This document shows positions 31,029-39,951 of a stretch of DNA of 64,000 nt, piece after piece. The DNA comes from Bauldia sp963759235 (GTDB taxonomy: Bacteria > Pseudomonadota > Alphaproteobacteria > Rhizobiales > Kaistiaceae), in the NCBI GenBank assembly GCA_963759235.1, contig CAVWYO010000010.1:248001-312000 (forward strand), given 5' to 3'. The number at the start of each line of letters is the position of its first letter. Positions within the stretch are counted from its first letter, which is position 1. A program made the translations under genes and the position numbers. The notes under the pieces were generated by a model. It saw nothing but the letters and a program-made list of their open reading frames with translations. It was not told the origin of the DNA and ran no database searches.

Positions 31029-32477
31029 TCACCCCGCCTTGAGCAGCTTGTGGCGGATGAATTTGGGATCGAGGTAGTCGTGGACGCCGAGCGAGCCGCC
31101 CTCGCGGCCGTAGCCCAATTCCTTGACGCCGCCGAACGGAATCTCCGCCGCCGCCAGCAGCACCTCGTTGATGCCGACCATGCCGGTCTCCAACCGCTCG
31201 GCGGTGCTCTGCGCCCGCTCGGCGTCGTTGGAGAAGACGTAGGCGGCGAGGCCGAACGGCAGCGCATTGGCGCGCTCGATGACCTCGTCCTCGTCGGCGA
31301 AGGTGGTCAGCGGGGCGATCGGCGCGAACGGCTCCTCGACCATGATGCGGGCGTCGTCGGGAACGTCGGCGATCACCGTCGGCTCGATGAAATGGCCCTT
31401 GTTGAGATGGGCGGGACGCCGGCCGCCATGCAGCAGCCTGGCTCCCTTGCCGACCGCGTCCTCGACCAGTTCCAGCGCCGCATCGACGGCGCTGCCGCGG
31501 ATCATCGGGCCCATGGTGACGCCGTCCTTGAGACCGTCGCCGACGACCACCGTTTTGGCGTACTCGACAAAGGCTTCCTCGAAGGGCTGCTTCAGGCTCT
31601 GGTGCACGTAGAAACGGGTCGGCGCGATGCAGACCTGGCCGGAATTGCGGAACTTCGCCATGGCGACGGTGCGGGCACTGGCCGCCGGGTCGGCGTCGCG
31701 ATGAACGATCACCGGGGCGTGGCCGCCAAGCTCCATCGACGCGCGCTTGATGCCGGCGGCGCACTGGGCGAGCACCTTCCTGCCGACCGCGACCGAGCCG
31801 GTCAGCGACACCTTGCGGATGATCGGCGAGGCAATCAATTCGTCGGCGAGTTTCGCCGCCGGCCCGGTGATGACGGTGATGACGCCGGGCGGCGTGCCGG
31901 CGTCGACCAGTGCCTCGGCGATCTTGAGGCAGGAGCCCGGCGCCTCCGAGGCCGGCCGGGCGACGACCGAGCAGCCGGCGGCGAGCGCCGCGGCGATCTT
32001 GCGCGACGGCAGCAGCGCCGGAAAGTTCCAGGCCGATAGGGACAGGCAGACGCCGACCGGCTGGTAGATGACCGTCAGGCGTTGATCGGCGCTGCGCGCG
32101 GGAATGGTCTGGCCGTAGACCCGCTTCGCCTCCTCGGCATACCACTCGAACTGATCGGCGGTGCCGTTGACCTCGCCGCGCGCCTCGGCAAGCGGCTTGC
32201 CGGTTTCGCCGCTCATCACGCGGGCGATGTCCTCGACGCGCTCGCGGATCAACTCGGCGGCGCGGCGCATGATCTTGGCCCGCTCCCATGCCGGCGTCGC
32301 CTTCCAGGTCGCGAGACCGCGCGCGGCGCTCGCCAGCACCAGCGCGACATCCTCGGAATCGCCGTGCGGCACCTCGCCAATCTTCTCCTCGGTGGCGGGC
32401 GAATGGACCGGCATGATCTTGCCGGATTTCGCCGGCCGCCATGCGTTATCGATCAGGATGCCGAATTTCTCATACAT
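31029..32477 (-). CDS. NAD(P)-dependent aldehyde dehydrogenase (succinate-semialdehyde type)
   Basis: 482 residues. The ALDH superfamily fold has the nucleotide-binding SAWNFPALLPSRKIAAALAAGC, the catalytic Glu in SMELGGHAPVIV and the catalytic Cys in FRNSGQVCIAPTRFYV. The C-terminal EIPFGGVKELGYGREGG is typical of SSADH-like members. It oxidises an aldehyde to the acid in the cytoplasm. It lies leftward after the DUF1045 gene, downstream of a large sugar operon, and may process an aldehyde from that pathway. ATG 32477 is chosen because the upstream extension from 32543 is Pro/Arg-rich and unlike the family. Confidence 0.9.
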   Translation of the reverse strand: MYEKFGILIDNAWRPAKSGKIMPVHSPATEEKIGEVPHGDSEDVALVLASAARGLATWKATPAWERAKIMRRAAELIRERVEDIARVMSGETGKPLAEARGEVNGTADQFEWYAEEAKRVYGQTIPARSADQRLTVIYQPVGVCLSLSAWNFPALLPSRKIAAALAAGCSVVARPASEAPGSCLKIAEALVDAGTPPGVITVITGPAAKLADELIASPIIRKVSLTGSVAVGRKVLAQCAAGIKRASMELGGHAPVIVHRDADPAASARTVAMAKFRNSGQVCIAPTRFYVHQSLKQPFEEAFVEYAKTVVVGDGLKDGVTMGPMIRGSAVDAALELVEDAVGKGARLLHGGRRPAHLNKGHFIEPTVIADVPDDARIMVEEPFAPIAPLTTFADEDEVIERANALPFGLAAYVFSNDAERAQSTAERLETGMVGINEVLLAAAEIPFGGVKELGYGREGGSLGVHDYLDPKFIRHKLLKAG

Positions 32478-32558
32478 GGCTGGGGCTCTCTCGGGTGCCG
32501 GGTGATCGTCCCCGGAGGTAAACCCGGGGGCGCCGCGACGCAAGCGACGGTCCCCCGC

Positions 32559-33269
32559 TCAGGTTGTGTCGAGCGGTTCGTCGGTCGCCGCCAGCGGCGC
32601 GTACGTATCGGCGACGAAGTCTCCCGGCGGCGCCGATTCGCAAAACAGCGCCAGCCCATCCACCGCGAGCGGGCGCCCGATGAACGGTGCAAATCGTTCC
32701 CGTAGCACCGTTCTCATGGGCACCCGGCGGTCGGCGGGGACGGGGCCGGTCAGCGTCATGTGAAAGCGGAAATCCGCGAACACGTACGGATAGCCCCAAT
32801 CCTCGAGATATTTCCGCTGCCGGGCGGTCAGAATCACTGGCCGGCGCCGCGCCATTTCCGCGTCGCTCGGCGGCGCCCGGAAGGGGTCAAAGGCGCGAAC
32901 GACATGGTCGGCCAGCGCATCGACCGCCGCCGAACCGCCATCGGCGGTCAGAGCGAAGAACGGCCCGATCTCCGTCAGGCGCAAGGCGGGGATCGACGTG
33001 GCCGCCCGTTGTCGGCAGAACGCGGCGAGGAAGTTGCGCAGCTCGTCGAGACTGCGCTCGTCGGCAATCCGGAACGGCGGCTTGAGGGTCGCGTGAAATC
33101 CGTAGCGGCGGGGATCGGCAGTGAGGTCCCGAAGCTCCGACGCCCCGAATCCCTCCACCGGCCCGCGCTCAAGCGCCGAACCGGAGAAGGCGTCGCGGCC
33201 GAGCCAGGCGACGGCGGCACGGACGAGCGGATGATCCGCCGGAGGCGTGAAATAGACGGCGACGCGCAT
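32559..33269 (-). CDS. DUF1045 protein, 2H phosphoesterase superfamily
   Basis: 236 residues. Two H-x-T motifs, GFHATLKPPF and FRFHMTLTGPV, mark the 2H phosphoesterase fold. The start MRVAVYFTPPADHPL and the segment RRRPVILTARQRKYLEDWGYPYV match the DUF1045 family, often annotated as a putative phosphonate-metabolism protein because its gene is common in phn operons. No phn gene is seen here, so the function in this context is open. It is followed 81 bp on by the aldehyde dehydrogenase gene. Confidence 0.88.
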   Translation of the reverse strand: MRVAVYFTPPADHPLVRAAVAWLGRDAFSGSALERGPVEGFGASELRDLTADPRRYGFHATLKPPFRIADERSLDELRNFLAAFCRQRAATSIPALRLTEIGPFFALTADGGSAAVDALADHVVRAFDPFRAPPSDAEMARRRPVILTARQRKYLEDWGYPYVFADFRFHMTLTGPVPADRRVPMRTVLRERFAPFIGRPLAVDGLALFCESAPPGDFVADTYAPLAATDEPLDTT

Positions 33270-33346
33270 GCTCGTTCATACACGAGACCGCAGCGGCGCC
33301 GCGACGGCATTGCGCCACGGCGGGACAGCCGCCGGCGAGAGAGGTG

Positions 33347-34225
33347 CTATCCGGCGAAGCGCGGCTCGGGGACGCCCTTGATGCCGAGGTCGTAGATGGC
33401 GAACAGACTGCCGCGCAAAACCCCATCGCCGGGGAAGCGCGGCAGCGGCGGCTTGGCCATCGAGGTGACGAAGAGGATGTCGAGATTCGGGCCGCCGAAC
33501 ATGACGCTGGTCACCTTCTTCACCGGCATCTCGATCACCCGCTCGACGGTGCCGTCGGGCCGGTAGCGGATGAGCTGGCTGACATAGACGGCGGCGCTCC
33601 ACACGCAACCTTCGCTGTCGACGGTGGCGCCGTCGGCGGCGCCGCCCTGTGACATGTCGACCTTGGTGAAAGTCCGCCGGTTGGCGACCTTGCCGGTGTC
33701 GAGGTCGTAGTCGTAGGCCCAGATCTCGCCGGACCACGAATCCGCGAAGTAAAAGGTCTTGCCGTCGGGGCTCCAGCACGGGCCGTTGGAGACGATGATG
33801 CCGTCGTCGATCTTGTGGACCGACAGGTCCGGGTCGAGGCGGTAGAGGGCGCCGTTCGGCCCCTCTTCCACGGTGTCCATCGAGCCGGCGACGAAGCGGC
33901 CGCGCTTGTCGACCTTGCCGTCGTTGAGGCGGTTGGCCTCCTTGCCCGGCTCGGGGTCATGGATCAGCGTGACGTCACCGGTCCTGAAATCGAGCGCGTG
34001 GAAACCGTTGGCGAGCGAGCAGATGGCGCCGTTGCCGTCCTTGCGGATGGCGATCGAACCGATCTTGCCGGGCACGTCCCAGGCCCGGACCTCGCGGCCG
34101 TCATGGGTGCATCGGAAGATGCGGCCGTCGAAGGAGTCGATCCAGTAGAGCCGCTGTTGCTCGACGTCCCACAGCGGCCCCTCTCCGAGCGTCGTCTTGA
34201 CGTCGACCAGAACCTCGATCCGCAT
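33347..34225 (-). CDS. SMP-30/gluconolactonase-like protein (copy 1)
   Basis: 292 residues, a six-bladed beta-propeller. Metal-site elements visible are LGEGPLWD (Glu), NRLNDGKVDKRGRFVAGSMD (Asn/Asp), SNGPCWSPDGKTFYFADSWSG and PDGATVDSEGCVW. The family (SMP-30, gluconolactonase, L-arabinolactonase) hydrolyses aldonolactones using a divalent metal. It ends PEPRFAG, as does the adjacent copy 2, with which it shares every blade motif. AGGGAG lies nine bases before the start. It is the last gene of the operon running from 42729. Confidence 0.9.
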   Translation of the reverse strand: MRIEVLVDVKTTLGEGPLWDVEQQRLYWIDSFDGRIFRCTHDGREVRAWDVPGKIGSIAIRKDGNGAICSLANGFHALDFRTGDVTLIHDPEPGKEANRLNDGKVDKRGRFVAGSMDTVEEGPNGALYRLDPDLSVHKIDDGIIVSNGPCWSPDGKTFYFADSWSGEIWAYDYDLDTGKVANRRTFTKVDMSQGGAADGATVDSEGCVWSAAVYVSQLIRYRPDGTVERVIEMPVKKVTSVMFGGPNLDILFVTSMAKPPLPRFPGDGVLRGSLFAIYDLGIKGVPEPRFAG

Positions 34226-34257
34226 TGTCGTTTCTCCCTGCAACCCTTCTTGTGATC

Positions 34258-35130
34258 TCAGCCGGCGAAGCGCGGTTCGGGCAGGCCGCGGACGCCGAGC
34301 CCATAGACGGCAAACAGGCAGCCCGCCTCGCGCTCGCGGTGGTATTCGTTGCCCATCGGCCGCGCCATCGACGTGACATAGGCGATGTCGAGATCGGCGC
34401 CGCCGAAGGTGATGCTGGTGGTCGATTTCACCGGCAGACCGACGATGCGGTCGACGACGCCGCTCGGATCGAAACGGATCAGCCGGCCGGAATAGACCTC
34501 GACGCTCCACACATAGCCTTCCGCGTCGACGGTGGCGCCGTCCGGGTAGCCGCGGAGCTTGTCGAAGGTGGTGAAGATGCGGCGCGAACGTACATCGCCG
34601 GTCGCGATGTCGTAGTCGTAGGCGTAGATGAGGTTCCGCGTCGTATCGGCGAAATAGAGGGTGCGGCCGTCCGGGCTCCAGCACGGGCCGTTGGAGCAGA
34701 TGATGTCGGTGTCGAGCGTGTGGAGCGACAGGTCGGGATCGAGCCGGAACAGCTTGCCGACACCCTCGCGCTCCTCGAAATCCATCGAGCCGGCGACGAA
34801 GCGGCCCTGACGGTCGACCTTGCCGTCGTTGAGGCGCGGGCGCAATTCGCCGGGCTGGGTCTCGTTGATGCGGGTGACCTCGCCGCTGTCGAGGTCGAGG
34901 AAATGGAAACCGCTTCTAAGCGAGACCACCGCGCCGTCGGTCTTGCGGAGCGCCAGCGAGCCGATCGGCTCCGGCACGCTCCAGTGCTTCGCGTCGCCGC
35001 CTTTGGCGTCGCAGCGGTGCACGGTCGGGCCGTAGGAGTCGATCCAGTAGAGGCGGTCTTCGTCAACGTCCCACAGCGGCCCCTCGCCGAGGCTGTCCTT
35101 CGCTTCGATCAGAACTTCGATGCGAAGCAT
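34258..35130 (-). CDS. SMP-30/gluconolactonase-like protein (copy 2)
   Basis: 290 residues. It is a close paralogue of the next gene: LGEGPLWDVDEDRLYWIDS, PRLNDGKVDRQGRFVAGSMD, SNGPCWSPDGRTLYFADT and the same PEPRFAG end. A perfect AGGAGG precedes ATG 35130. Retained Glu, Asn and Asp residues predict an active sugar lactonase. It sits 14 bp after the BKACE gene and 32 bp before copy 1, so the duplication is tandem. The two copies may open lactones of different ring size or configuration. Confidence 0.9.
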   Translation of the reverse strand: MLRIEVLIEAKDSLGEGPLWDVDEDRLYWIDSYGPTVHRCDAKGGDAKHWSVPEPIGSLALRKTDGAVVSLRSGFHFLDLDSGEVTRINETQPGELRPRLNDGKVDRQGRFVAGSMDFEEREGVGKLFRLDPDLSLHTLDTDIICSNGPCWSPDGRTLYFADTTRNLIYAYDYDIATGDVRSRRIFTTFDKLRGYPDGATVDAEGYVWSVEVYSGRLIRFDPSGVVDRIVGLPVKSTTSITFGGADLDIAYVTSMARPMGNEYHREREAGCLFAVYGLGVRGLPEPRFAG

Positions 35131-35144
35131 TCGCACCTCCTCTC

Positions 35145-36077
35145 CTAGAAAGCGACCTTGTCGCCGCCCTTGAGGCTGAGGATGTCGCGCGCCTCGTCGG
35201 GGGTCGCCACCTGCATGCCGAGGCCTTCGATCAGCTTGCGGGCGAGCTTGACCTGGTCGGCGTTGGACTGGGCGAGTTTGCCCTTGCCCGCCCAAAGGCT
35301 GTCCTCCAGCCCGACGCGGACGTTGCCGCCGAGCGCGGCCGCCTGTGCGGCGACACGAAGCTGCGCGGCGCCGGCGCCGAGCACCGACCACTGATAGGAA
35401 TCGCCGAACAGCCGGTCGGCCGTCCGCTTCATGTGGGCGACGTCCTCCGGGTGGCTGCCGATGCCGCCGAGCAGGCCGAACACCGACTGGACGAAGAAGG
35501 GCGGCTTGACCAGCCCGCGCTCGGCGAAATGGTTCAGATTGTAGAGATGGGCGATGTCGTAGCACTCGAACTCGAAGCGGGTGCCGTTGTCGTAGCAGGT
35601 GTGAAGAATGTACTCGATGTCCTTGAACGTATTGCGGAATACGAGATCGCGCGTCGCTTCGAGATGCGTCCGCTCCCAGTCGAACTTGAACTCCGGATAC
35701 TTGGCGAGGAGATGATAGAGGCCGAAATTCATCGACCCCATATTGAGCGAGGCGACCTCCGGCTTGAACCGGGCGGCAGGAAGCACTCGCTCTTCGACCT
35801 TCATGTAGGGACTGCCGCCGGAGGTGATGTTGATCACCGCGTTGGTGCCCTGCTTGATACGCGGCAGGAAGCGGGCGAAGGCCTCCGGGGTCTGATCGGG
35901 CTTGCCGGTCTCGGGATCGCGGGCATGGAGGTGAAGGATGGCGGCGCCGGCCTCTGCCGCGGCGAGCGCCTCTTTGGTGATCTCGTCCGGCGTGATCGGC
36001 AGGTACGGCGACATGGTCGGCGTATGGATCGCGCCGGTCACCGCGCATGTGATGATGACCTTGCCGTTGACTGCCAT
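35145..36077 (-). CDS. Beta-keto acid cleavage enzyme (BKACE, DUF849)
   Basis: 310 residues. The zinc ligands H49 and H51 are in AILHLHARDPETGKP. Further family segments are INITSGGSPYM, EVASLNMGSMNFG, FGLLGGIGSHPEDV and RVGLEDSLWAGKGKLAQSN (third ligand Glu). BKACE enzymes, founded by 3-keto-5-aminohexanoate cleavage enzyme, condense a beta-keto acid with acetyl-CoA to give acetoacetate and a new CoA thioester. The gene follows a 3-hydroxyacyl-CoA-dehydrogenase-like gene that could make the keto acid. The presence of two lactonases argues for a sugar-derived beta-keto acid rather than lysine or carnitine. Confidence 0.9.
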   Translation of the reverse strand: MAVNGKVIITCAVTGAIHTPTMSPYLPITPDEITKEALAAAEAGAAILHLHARDPETGKPDQTPEAFARFLPRIKQGTNAVINITSGGSPYMKVEERVLPAARFKPEVASLNMGSMNFGLYHLLAKYPEFKFDWERTHLEATRDLVFRNTFKDIEYILHTCYDNGTRFEFECYDIAHLYNLNHFAERGLVKPPFFVQSVFGLLGGIGSHPEDVAHMKRTADRLFGDSYQWSVLGAGAAQLRVAAQAAALGGNVRVGLEDSLWAGKGKLAQSNADQVKLARKLIEGLGMQVATPDEARDILSLKGGDKVAF

Positions 36078-36090
36078 GGTTCGCTCCTCG

Positions 36091-37038
36091 CTACTCGCCG
36101 ATTTCCTTCGCGGCGCGCCGCTTGTGGGCGGCGAGCGCCATCAGCCGCCGGTCGCGCCAGGCCTGCCGCTTGACAAGGTCGGTCTCCGGCAATCGCCGGC
36201 GCCGCTCGCTCTCGATCGTCTCCAGCACAGGACCCGCCCAATCGACCCGGCGCTGCGTCTGGTGGAAAAGATTCTCATAGATGTGCTGATAGCGGACCAC
36301 ATAGTCGCGAACGCCGCCTGGGGCGTTGAGATCGATCGTCTCGAACGGCCCCATGAACGACCAGCGGAGCGCCAGGCCCTCGCGAATACCGATATCGACG
36401 TCCTCGATCGAGGCATAGCCGTCGGCGACGAGACGGAAGGCTTCGTCGAGCAGCGCGCCCTGCATGCGGTTCATGATGAAGCCGTCGAGCTCGCGCTTAA
36501 TCACGATCGGTGCCTGGCCGGCCGAAATGAGGAAGTCGCGTACCTTGGCGACGACCTCCGGCGACGTCCATGGCGCCGGCACCACTTCCGCCGCGGGGAT
36601 AAGGTAAGGCGGGTTGATCGGGTGGACGACCAGGCAGCGGGCCCGTCCGGCGAGCGTCTCGGTGAAGTGCGACGGCAGGATGGCCGAGCTCGAACTGGCG
36701 ATCACCGCCGCGGGCGCCGCCGCGGCGTCGAGTCGGGCAAAGATCGCCTTCTTCATTTCCAGCTCTTCCGGCGTGTTTTCCTGGACATGGTCGGCGCCGG
36801 CAAGTGCGGCGGCGAGATCGTCCTCGACGCCGATATCGCCGAGCACCGCGCCGGGGCTGCGGCCGTTGAGGAGATCATTGGCCTCGAGATCGGGGAGCAC
36901 GCTGCGGATGAAGTCGAGCGCCCGCGCCGGCGCCTGCTTGTCATTGTCCCAGAGCGCGACCTGGTGGCCGGCGCGGGCGAAGCTGATCGCCCAGGCGCGG
37001 CCGATGAAACCGGAACCGACGATCGCCACCTTGGCCAT
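36091..37038 (-). CDS. 3-hydroxyacyl-CoA dehydrogenase-like enzyme (L-gulonate 3-/carnitine dehydrogenase type)
   Basis: 315 residues. The N-terminal Rossmann domain starts MAKVAIVGSGFIGRAWAISFARAGH. The middle has SSSAILPSHF and the catalytic-His region CLVVHPINPPYLIPAAEVVPAP, and the C-terminal helical domain GFIMNRMQGALLDEAFRLV and FMGPFETIDLNAPGG. This split fits lambda-crystallin/L-gulonate 3-dehydrogenase and carnitine 3-dehydrogenase, which oxidise a free 3-hydroxy acid with NAD. ATG 37038 lies one base after the SDR stop. Followed 13 bp on by the BKACE gene, it probably supplies that enzyme's 3-keto acid. Confidence 0.88.
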   Translation of the reverse strand: MAKVAIVGSGFIGRAWAISFARAGHQVALWDNDKQAPARALDFIRSVLPDLEANDLLNGRSPGAVLGDIGVEDDLAAALAGADHVQENTPEELEMKKAIFARLDAAAAPAAVIASSSSAILPSHFTETLAGRARCLVVHPINPPYLIPAAEVVPAPWTSPEVVAKVRDFLISAGQAPIVIKRELDGFIMNRMQGALLDEAFRLVADGYASIEDVDIGIREGLALRWSFMGPFETIDLNAPGGVRDYVVRYQHIYENLFHQTQRRVDWAGPVLETIESERRRRLPETDLVKRQAWRDRRLMALAAHKRRAAKEIGE

Positions 37039-37039
37039 G

Positions 37040-37840
37040 TCAAAGGGCCTCCACATTGCCGTCGACGCCGATCGACTGGCCCGAGATGTTGGCGCCGGCG
37101 GCGGACAAGAGGAAGGCGATCATGGCGGCGACATCGTGCGGGCTGACCATGCGGCGGAGCGACACCCTTGTCACATACTGCGCTTCCATCTCGTCGTAGG
37201 AGATGCCGAGCTGCGCGGCGCGGTCGCGAATGACGCCCTCCATCCGCGGGCCCTCGACGATGCCGGGGAGAATGGCGTTGACCCGGATGTTGTCGGGGCC
37301 GAGCTCCTTGGCGAGGCTCTGGGTGAGGCCGATGACGCCGAACTTGGCCGAGGAATAGGGGGTGCGGAAGGCATAGCCGTGGCGGCCGGCCGCCGACGAC
37401 ATGTTGACGATGGAGCCGCCGCCGGCTTGCTTCAGCATCGGCACCGCGCGGCGGGCGCAGAGGAACTGGCCGGTGAGGCAGACGTCGATGCAGCGGCGCC
37501 AGTCCTTGGGGTCGAGCTCGTCGACGCCGCCGGTCGGCCCGGCGATGCCGGCATTGTTGATCAGGGCGTCGAGGCCGCCGAGCTTGTCGGCCACCGCGTC
37601 GAACATGCGGTCGACGTCGGCCTCGTCGGAAACGTCGGCCTTGATGCGGCCGGCGTCGGGGAAATTCGCTGCGAACGCGTCGAGCGCTTTGTCGGCGACG
37701 TCGCAGACGAAGATGCGGGCGCCGTGGCGGGCGAGCCGCGTGGCAATCGCCAGGCCGATGCCGCCGGCCCCCGCGGTGATCAGAATACGCTGTCCACCGA
37801 TACCTTCGGCCAGATCGGCGCCGGCGCCCGCTTCAGCCAT
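37040..37840 (-). CDS. SDR-family oxidoreductase of the sugar operon
   Basis: 266 residues. It is a classical SDR with TAGAGGIG, INNAG, NMSSAAGRHGY, the Tyr-Lys pair in YSSAKFG and the C-terminal ISGQSIGVDGNVEAL. Placed between the permease and 3-hydroxy-acid dehydrogenase genes, it may oxidise the imported sugar at C1 to a lactone, the substrate for the two SMP-30 enzymes. The role is inferred from context; the sequence does not fix the substrate. Confidence 0.9.
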   Translation of the reverse strand: MAEAGAGADLAEGIGGQRILITAGAGGIGLAIATRLARHGARIFVCDVADKALDAFAANFPDAGRIKADVSDEADVDRMFDAVADKLGGLDALINNAGIAGPTGGVDELDPKDWRRCIDVCLTGQFLCARRAVPMLKQAGGGSIVNMSSAAGRHGYAFRTPYSSAKFGVIGLTQSLAKELGPDNIRVNAILPGIVEGPRMEGVIRDRAAQLGISYDEMEAQYVTRVSLRRMVSPHDVAAMIAFLLSAAGANISGQSIGVDGNVEAL

Positions 37841-37857
37841 GGATCCTGTTCCTCATC

Positions 37858-39951
37858 TCAGCTCAACTCCCGGCGGTCGCGGAGCGCGATGACCGCGCCG
37901 AGAACCACGACCCCATAGATGATCGCCCGCGTCGCGTAGGGCAGCGTCGTGCCGGCGAGCAAAGTCTGCAACGCGGTGAGCAGCAAAACACCGCCGAGCA
38001 TGCCCAGATAGTGGCCGCGCCCGCCGGTGATCAGCGCGCCGCCGACGACGACCACGGCGATCGACGGCAACAGGTAATCGTCGCCCATGCCAAGGCTTGC
38101 CTGGCCGGAGAAGCCGGTGAGCAGGATGCCGACGATCGCCGAGCAGACCGCCGAGAGGATATAGACGCCGACCAGCGTGCGGCCGACGGCGATCCCCGAG
38201 AGCTGGGCGACCCGCACGCCGTTGCCGATGCCGTAGACACGCCGCCCGAAGGAGGTGCGCGACAAAAAGATGACGGCGAAGACGACGAAGACGACCATGA
38301 AATAGACGACCGGCGTCGCCCCCAGCAGCTTGGCGGTCATGAACCAGCGTAGGAGCGGCGACGAGAAGCCGGCCGGCGTGCCGCCCGAATAGACCAGCGC
38401 GGCGCCCTGCAGCAGTCCGTTGGTCGCCAGCGTCACCACGATCGGCGACAGACCAAGCCAGACGATGCCGAGGCCGTTCACCAGGCCGATGAGGACGGCG
38501 ACGATCAGTACGATCGGCAGCGCATAGATCAGCGCGGCGTCGGAACCCTGCACCGTGCCGGCGAGCAGAATGCCGCAGAGGCCGATCGTCCACGGCACCG
38601 AAAGGTCCAGTCCGCCGGTGAGGATCACCGTACCCTGACCGAGCGCCAGGACGGCAAGGAAGCTCGACAGGACGATGATCGAATTCCAGTAGGTCCAGTT
38701 GAGGATGGCGTTGCCGAGCCACAGCTGGGTGACCACCACGACCAGCACCAGCGATACATAGGCCGGCAGCCCATAGCGGAGCACCTCGGCATGCCGGCTG
38801 AAGAACGAAGGCATGGCCTCCGACCGCGAGGCCGGCCGGCCGACATCCTTGATCTCGAGGCGCCGATCGGCGCCGGCGACCTGCGAGGGCAGCGTCCCCG
38901 CCCGCCAGGCGGCAATCCGGGTTGCCGCGCCGCGGATCTGCTGGGCGAGGGTCGAATCGCGCGAGATTGAGCCGGCGAGCACGGCGAGGATCAGGATCAG
39001 TCCCTCGGCGACGGTCGAATAGTAGGCCGAGACGTTGAGGACGAGGAGGATGTTGACGACGATCATCAGGATATAGGCGCCGAAGATCGAGCCGATCGGA
39101 CCGCCGCGGCCGCCGCCGAGCCGGGTGCCGCCGACCACCACGGCGGCGAAGATCGACAGGAGCAGCGGATTGCCGATCAGCGGATCGCCGGAACCGGTCT
39201 GCGCGCTGATGAACACGCCGCCGAGGCCGTAGAAGCCGCCGGCAACGACATAGACGGCGAAGCGCATCCAGTCGACGCGCACCCCGGCGGAAGCGGCGGC
39301 ATTGGGATCGCTGCCGAGCGCGTAGATGGCGGTGCCGAAACGGGTCCGCTTCATCCACAGCCAGAACAGCCCAACCACGACAAGTAGCGCAATCGGCATC
39401 GGAATCCAGTTCGGAATGAAGTCGCCGAGATAGAAGCCGCCGAGCGAGGGCGAGACGAAACCGCCGGGCTTGTCGAGGAAGAGAAGCGTCACGCCCTGGA
39501 TGATGAACATGGTCGAGAGGGTGACGACGATCGGCTGCAGGCGGACGAAGGCGATGAAGAACCCGTTGAAGGCGCCGACCACGACGCCGATACCGATGCC
39601 GACGCAGGTCCACAGGACGATCGAGGCCTCGAAGTTGGTCGGATCCATGGTGGTCGCCAGGATGACGTTGACCAGCGACAGCACGGCGCCGGCGGAGAGG
39701 TCGAAGCCGCCGGAGAGGATGACGATGGTCTCGCCGACGGCGGCGAGCGCCAGCGTGGCGCCGCCGCTCGACAGGAAACTGACGTCGAAATAGTTGAGCG
39801 GGCTGGCGCTGATCAGATCGACGATCGCCAGCAGGACGGCGAACACCACCACGGCGGTCGCCAGACCACGGAACCGGTTGAAGCGGAGGTCGAGGCCGCG
39901 CCCGCGCCGCGTCGACGAGCCCCCGGGATTCGCGGTCGCCGAGGTGGTCAT
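37858..39951 (-). CDS. Fused double permease of a sugar ABC transporter (RbsC-RbsC)
   Basis: 697 residues, about twice the family length. Both halves are RbsC-type permeases. The first (about 20-330) has LALAAVGETIVILSGGFDL and GGTRLGGGRGGPIGS. A polar linker with DRRLEIKDVGRPASRSEAMP lies around 350-400. The second half (about 405-697) has LAVLALGQGTVILTGGLDL and GGALITGGRGHYLGMLGG. The fusion makes an obligate heterodimeric channel in one chain instead of the usual homodimer. ATG 39951 overlaps the ATPase stop by four bases. The frame extends further upstream but that part is out of frame with the true ATPase. Confidence 0.92.
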   Translation of the reverse strand: MTTSATANPGGSSTRRGRGLDLRFNRFRGLATAVVVFAVLLAIVDLISASPLNYFDVSFLSSGGATLALAAVGETIVILSGGFDLSAGAVLSLVNVILATTMDPTNFEASIVLWTCVGIGIGVVVGAFNGFFIAFVRLQPIVVTLSTMFIIQGVTLLFLDKPGGFVSPSLGGFYLGDFIPNWIPMPIALLVVVGLFWLWMKRTRFGTAIYALGSDPNAAASAGVRVDWMRFAVYVVAGGFYGLGGVFISAQTGSGDPLIGNPLLLSIFAAVVVGGTRLGGGRGGPIGSIFGAYILMIVVNILLVLNVSAYYSTVAEGLILILAVLAGSISRDSTLAQQIRGAATRIAAWRAGTLPSQVAGADRRLEIKDVGRPASRSEAMPSFFSRHAEVLRYGLPAYVSLVLVVVVTQLWLGNAILNWTYWNSIIVLSSFLAVLALGQGTVILTGGLDLSVPWTIGLCGILLAGTVQGSDAALIYALPIVLIVAVLIGLVNGLGIVWLGLSPIVVTLATNGLLQGAALVYSGGTPAGFSSPLLRWFMTAKLLGATPVVYFMVVFVVFAVIFLSRTSFGRRVYGIGNGVRVAQLSGIAVGRTLVGVYILSAVCSAIVGILLTGFSGQASLGMGDDYLLPSIAVVVVGGALITGGRGHYLGMLGGVLLLTALQTLLAGTTLPYATRAIIYGVVVLGAVIALRDRRELS

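Noticed and set aside
31000..32442. Second leftward frame (480 codons) inside the aldehyde dehydrogenase gene
   Set aside because: Frame-shifted shadow of the dehydrogenase, Arg/Gly-rich, with no conserved segment.
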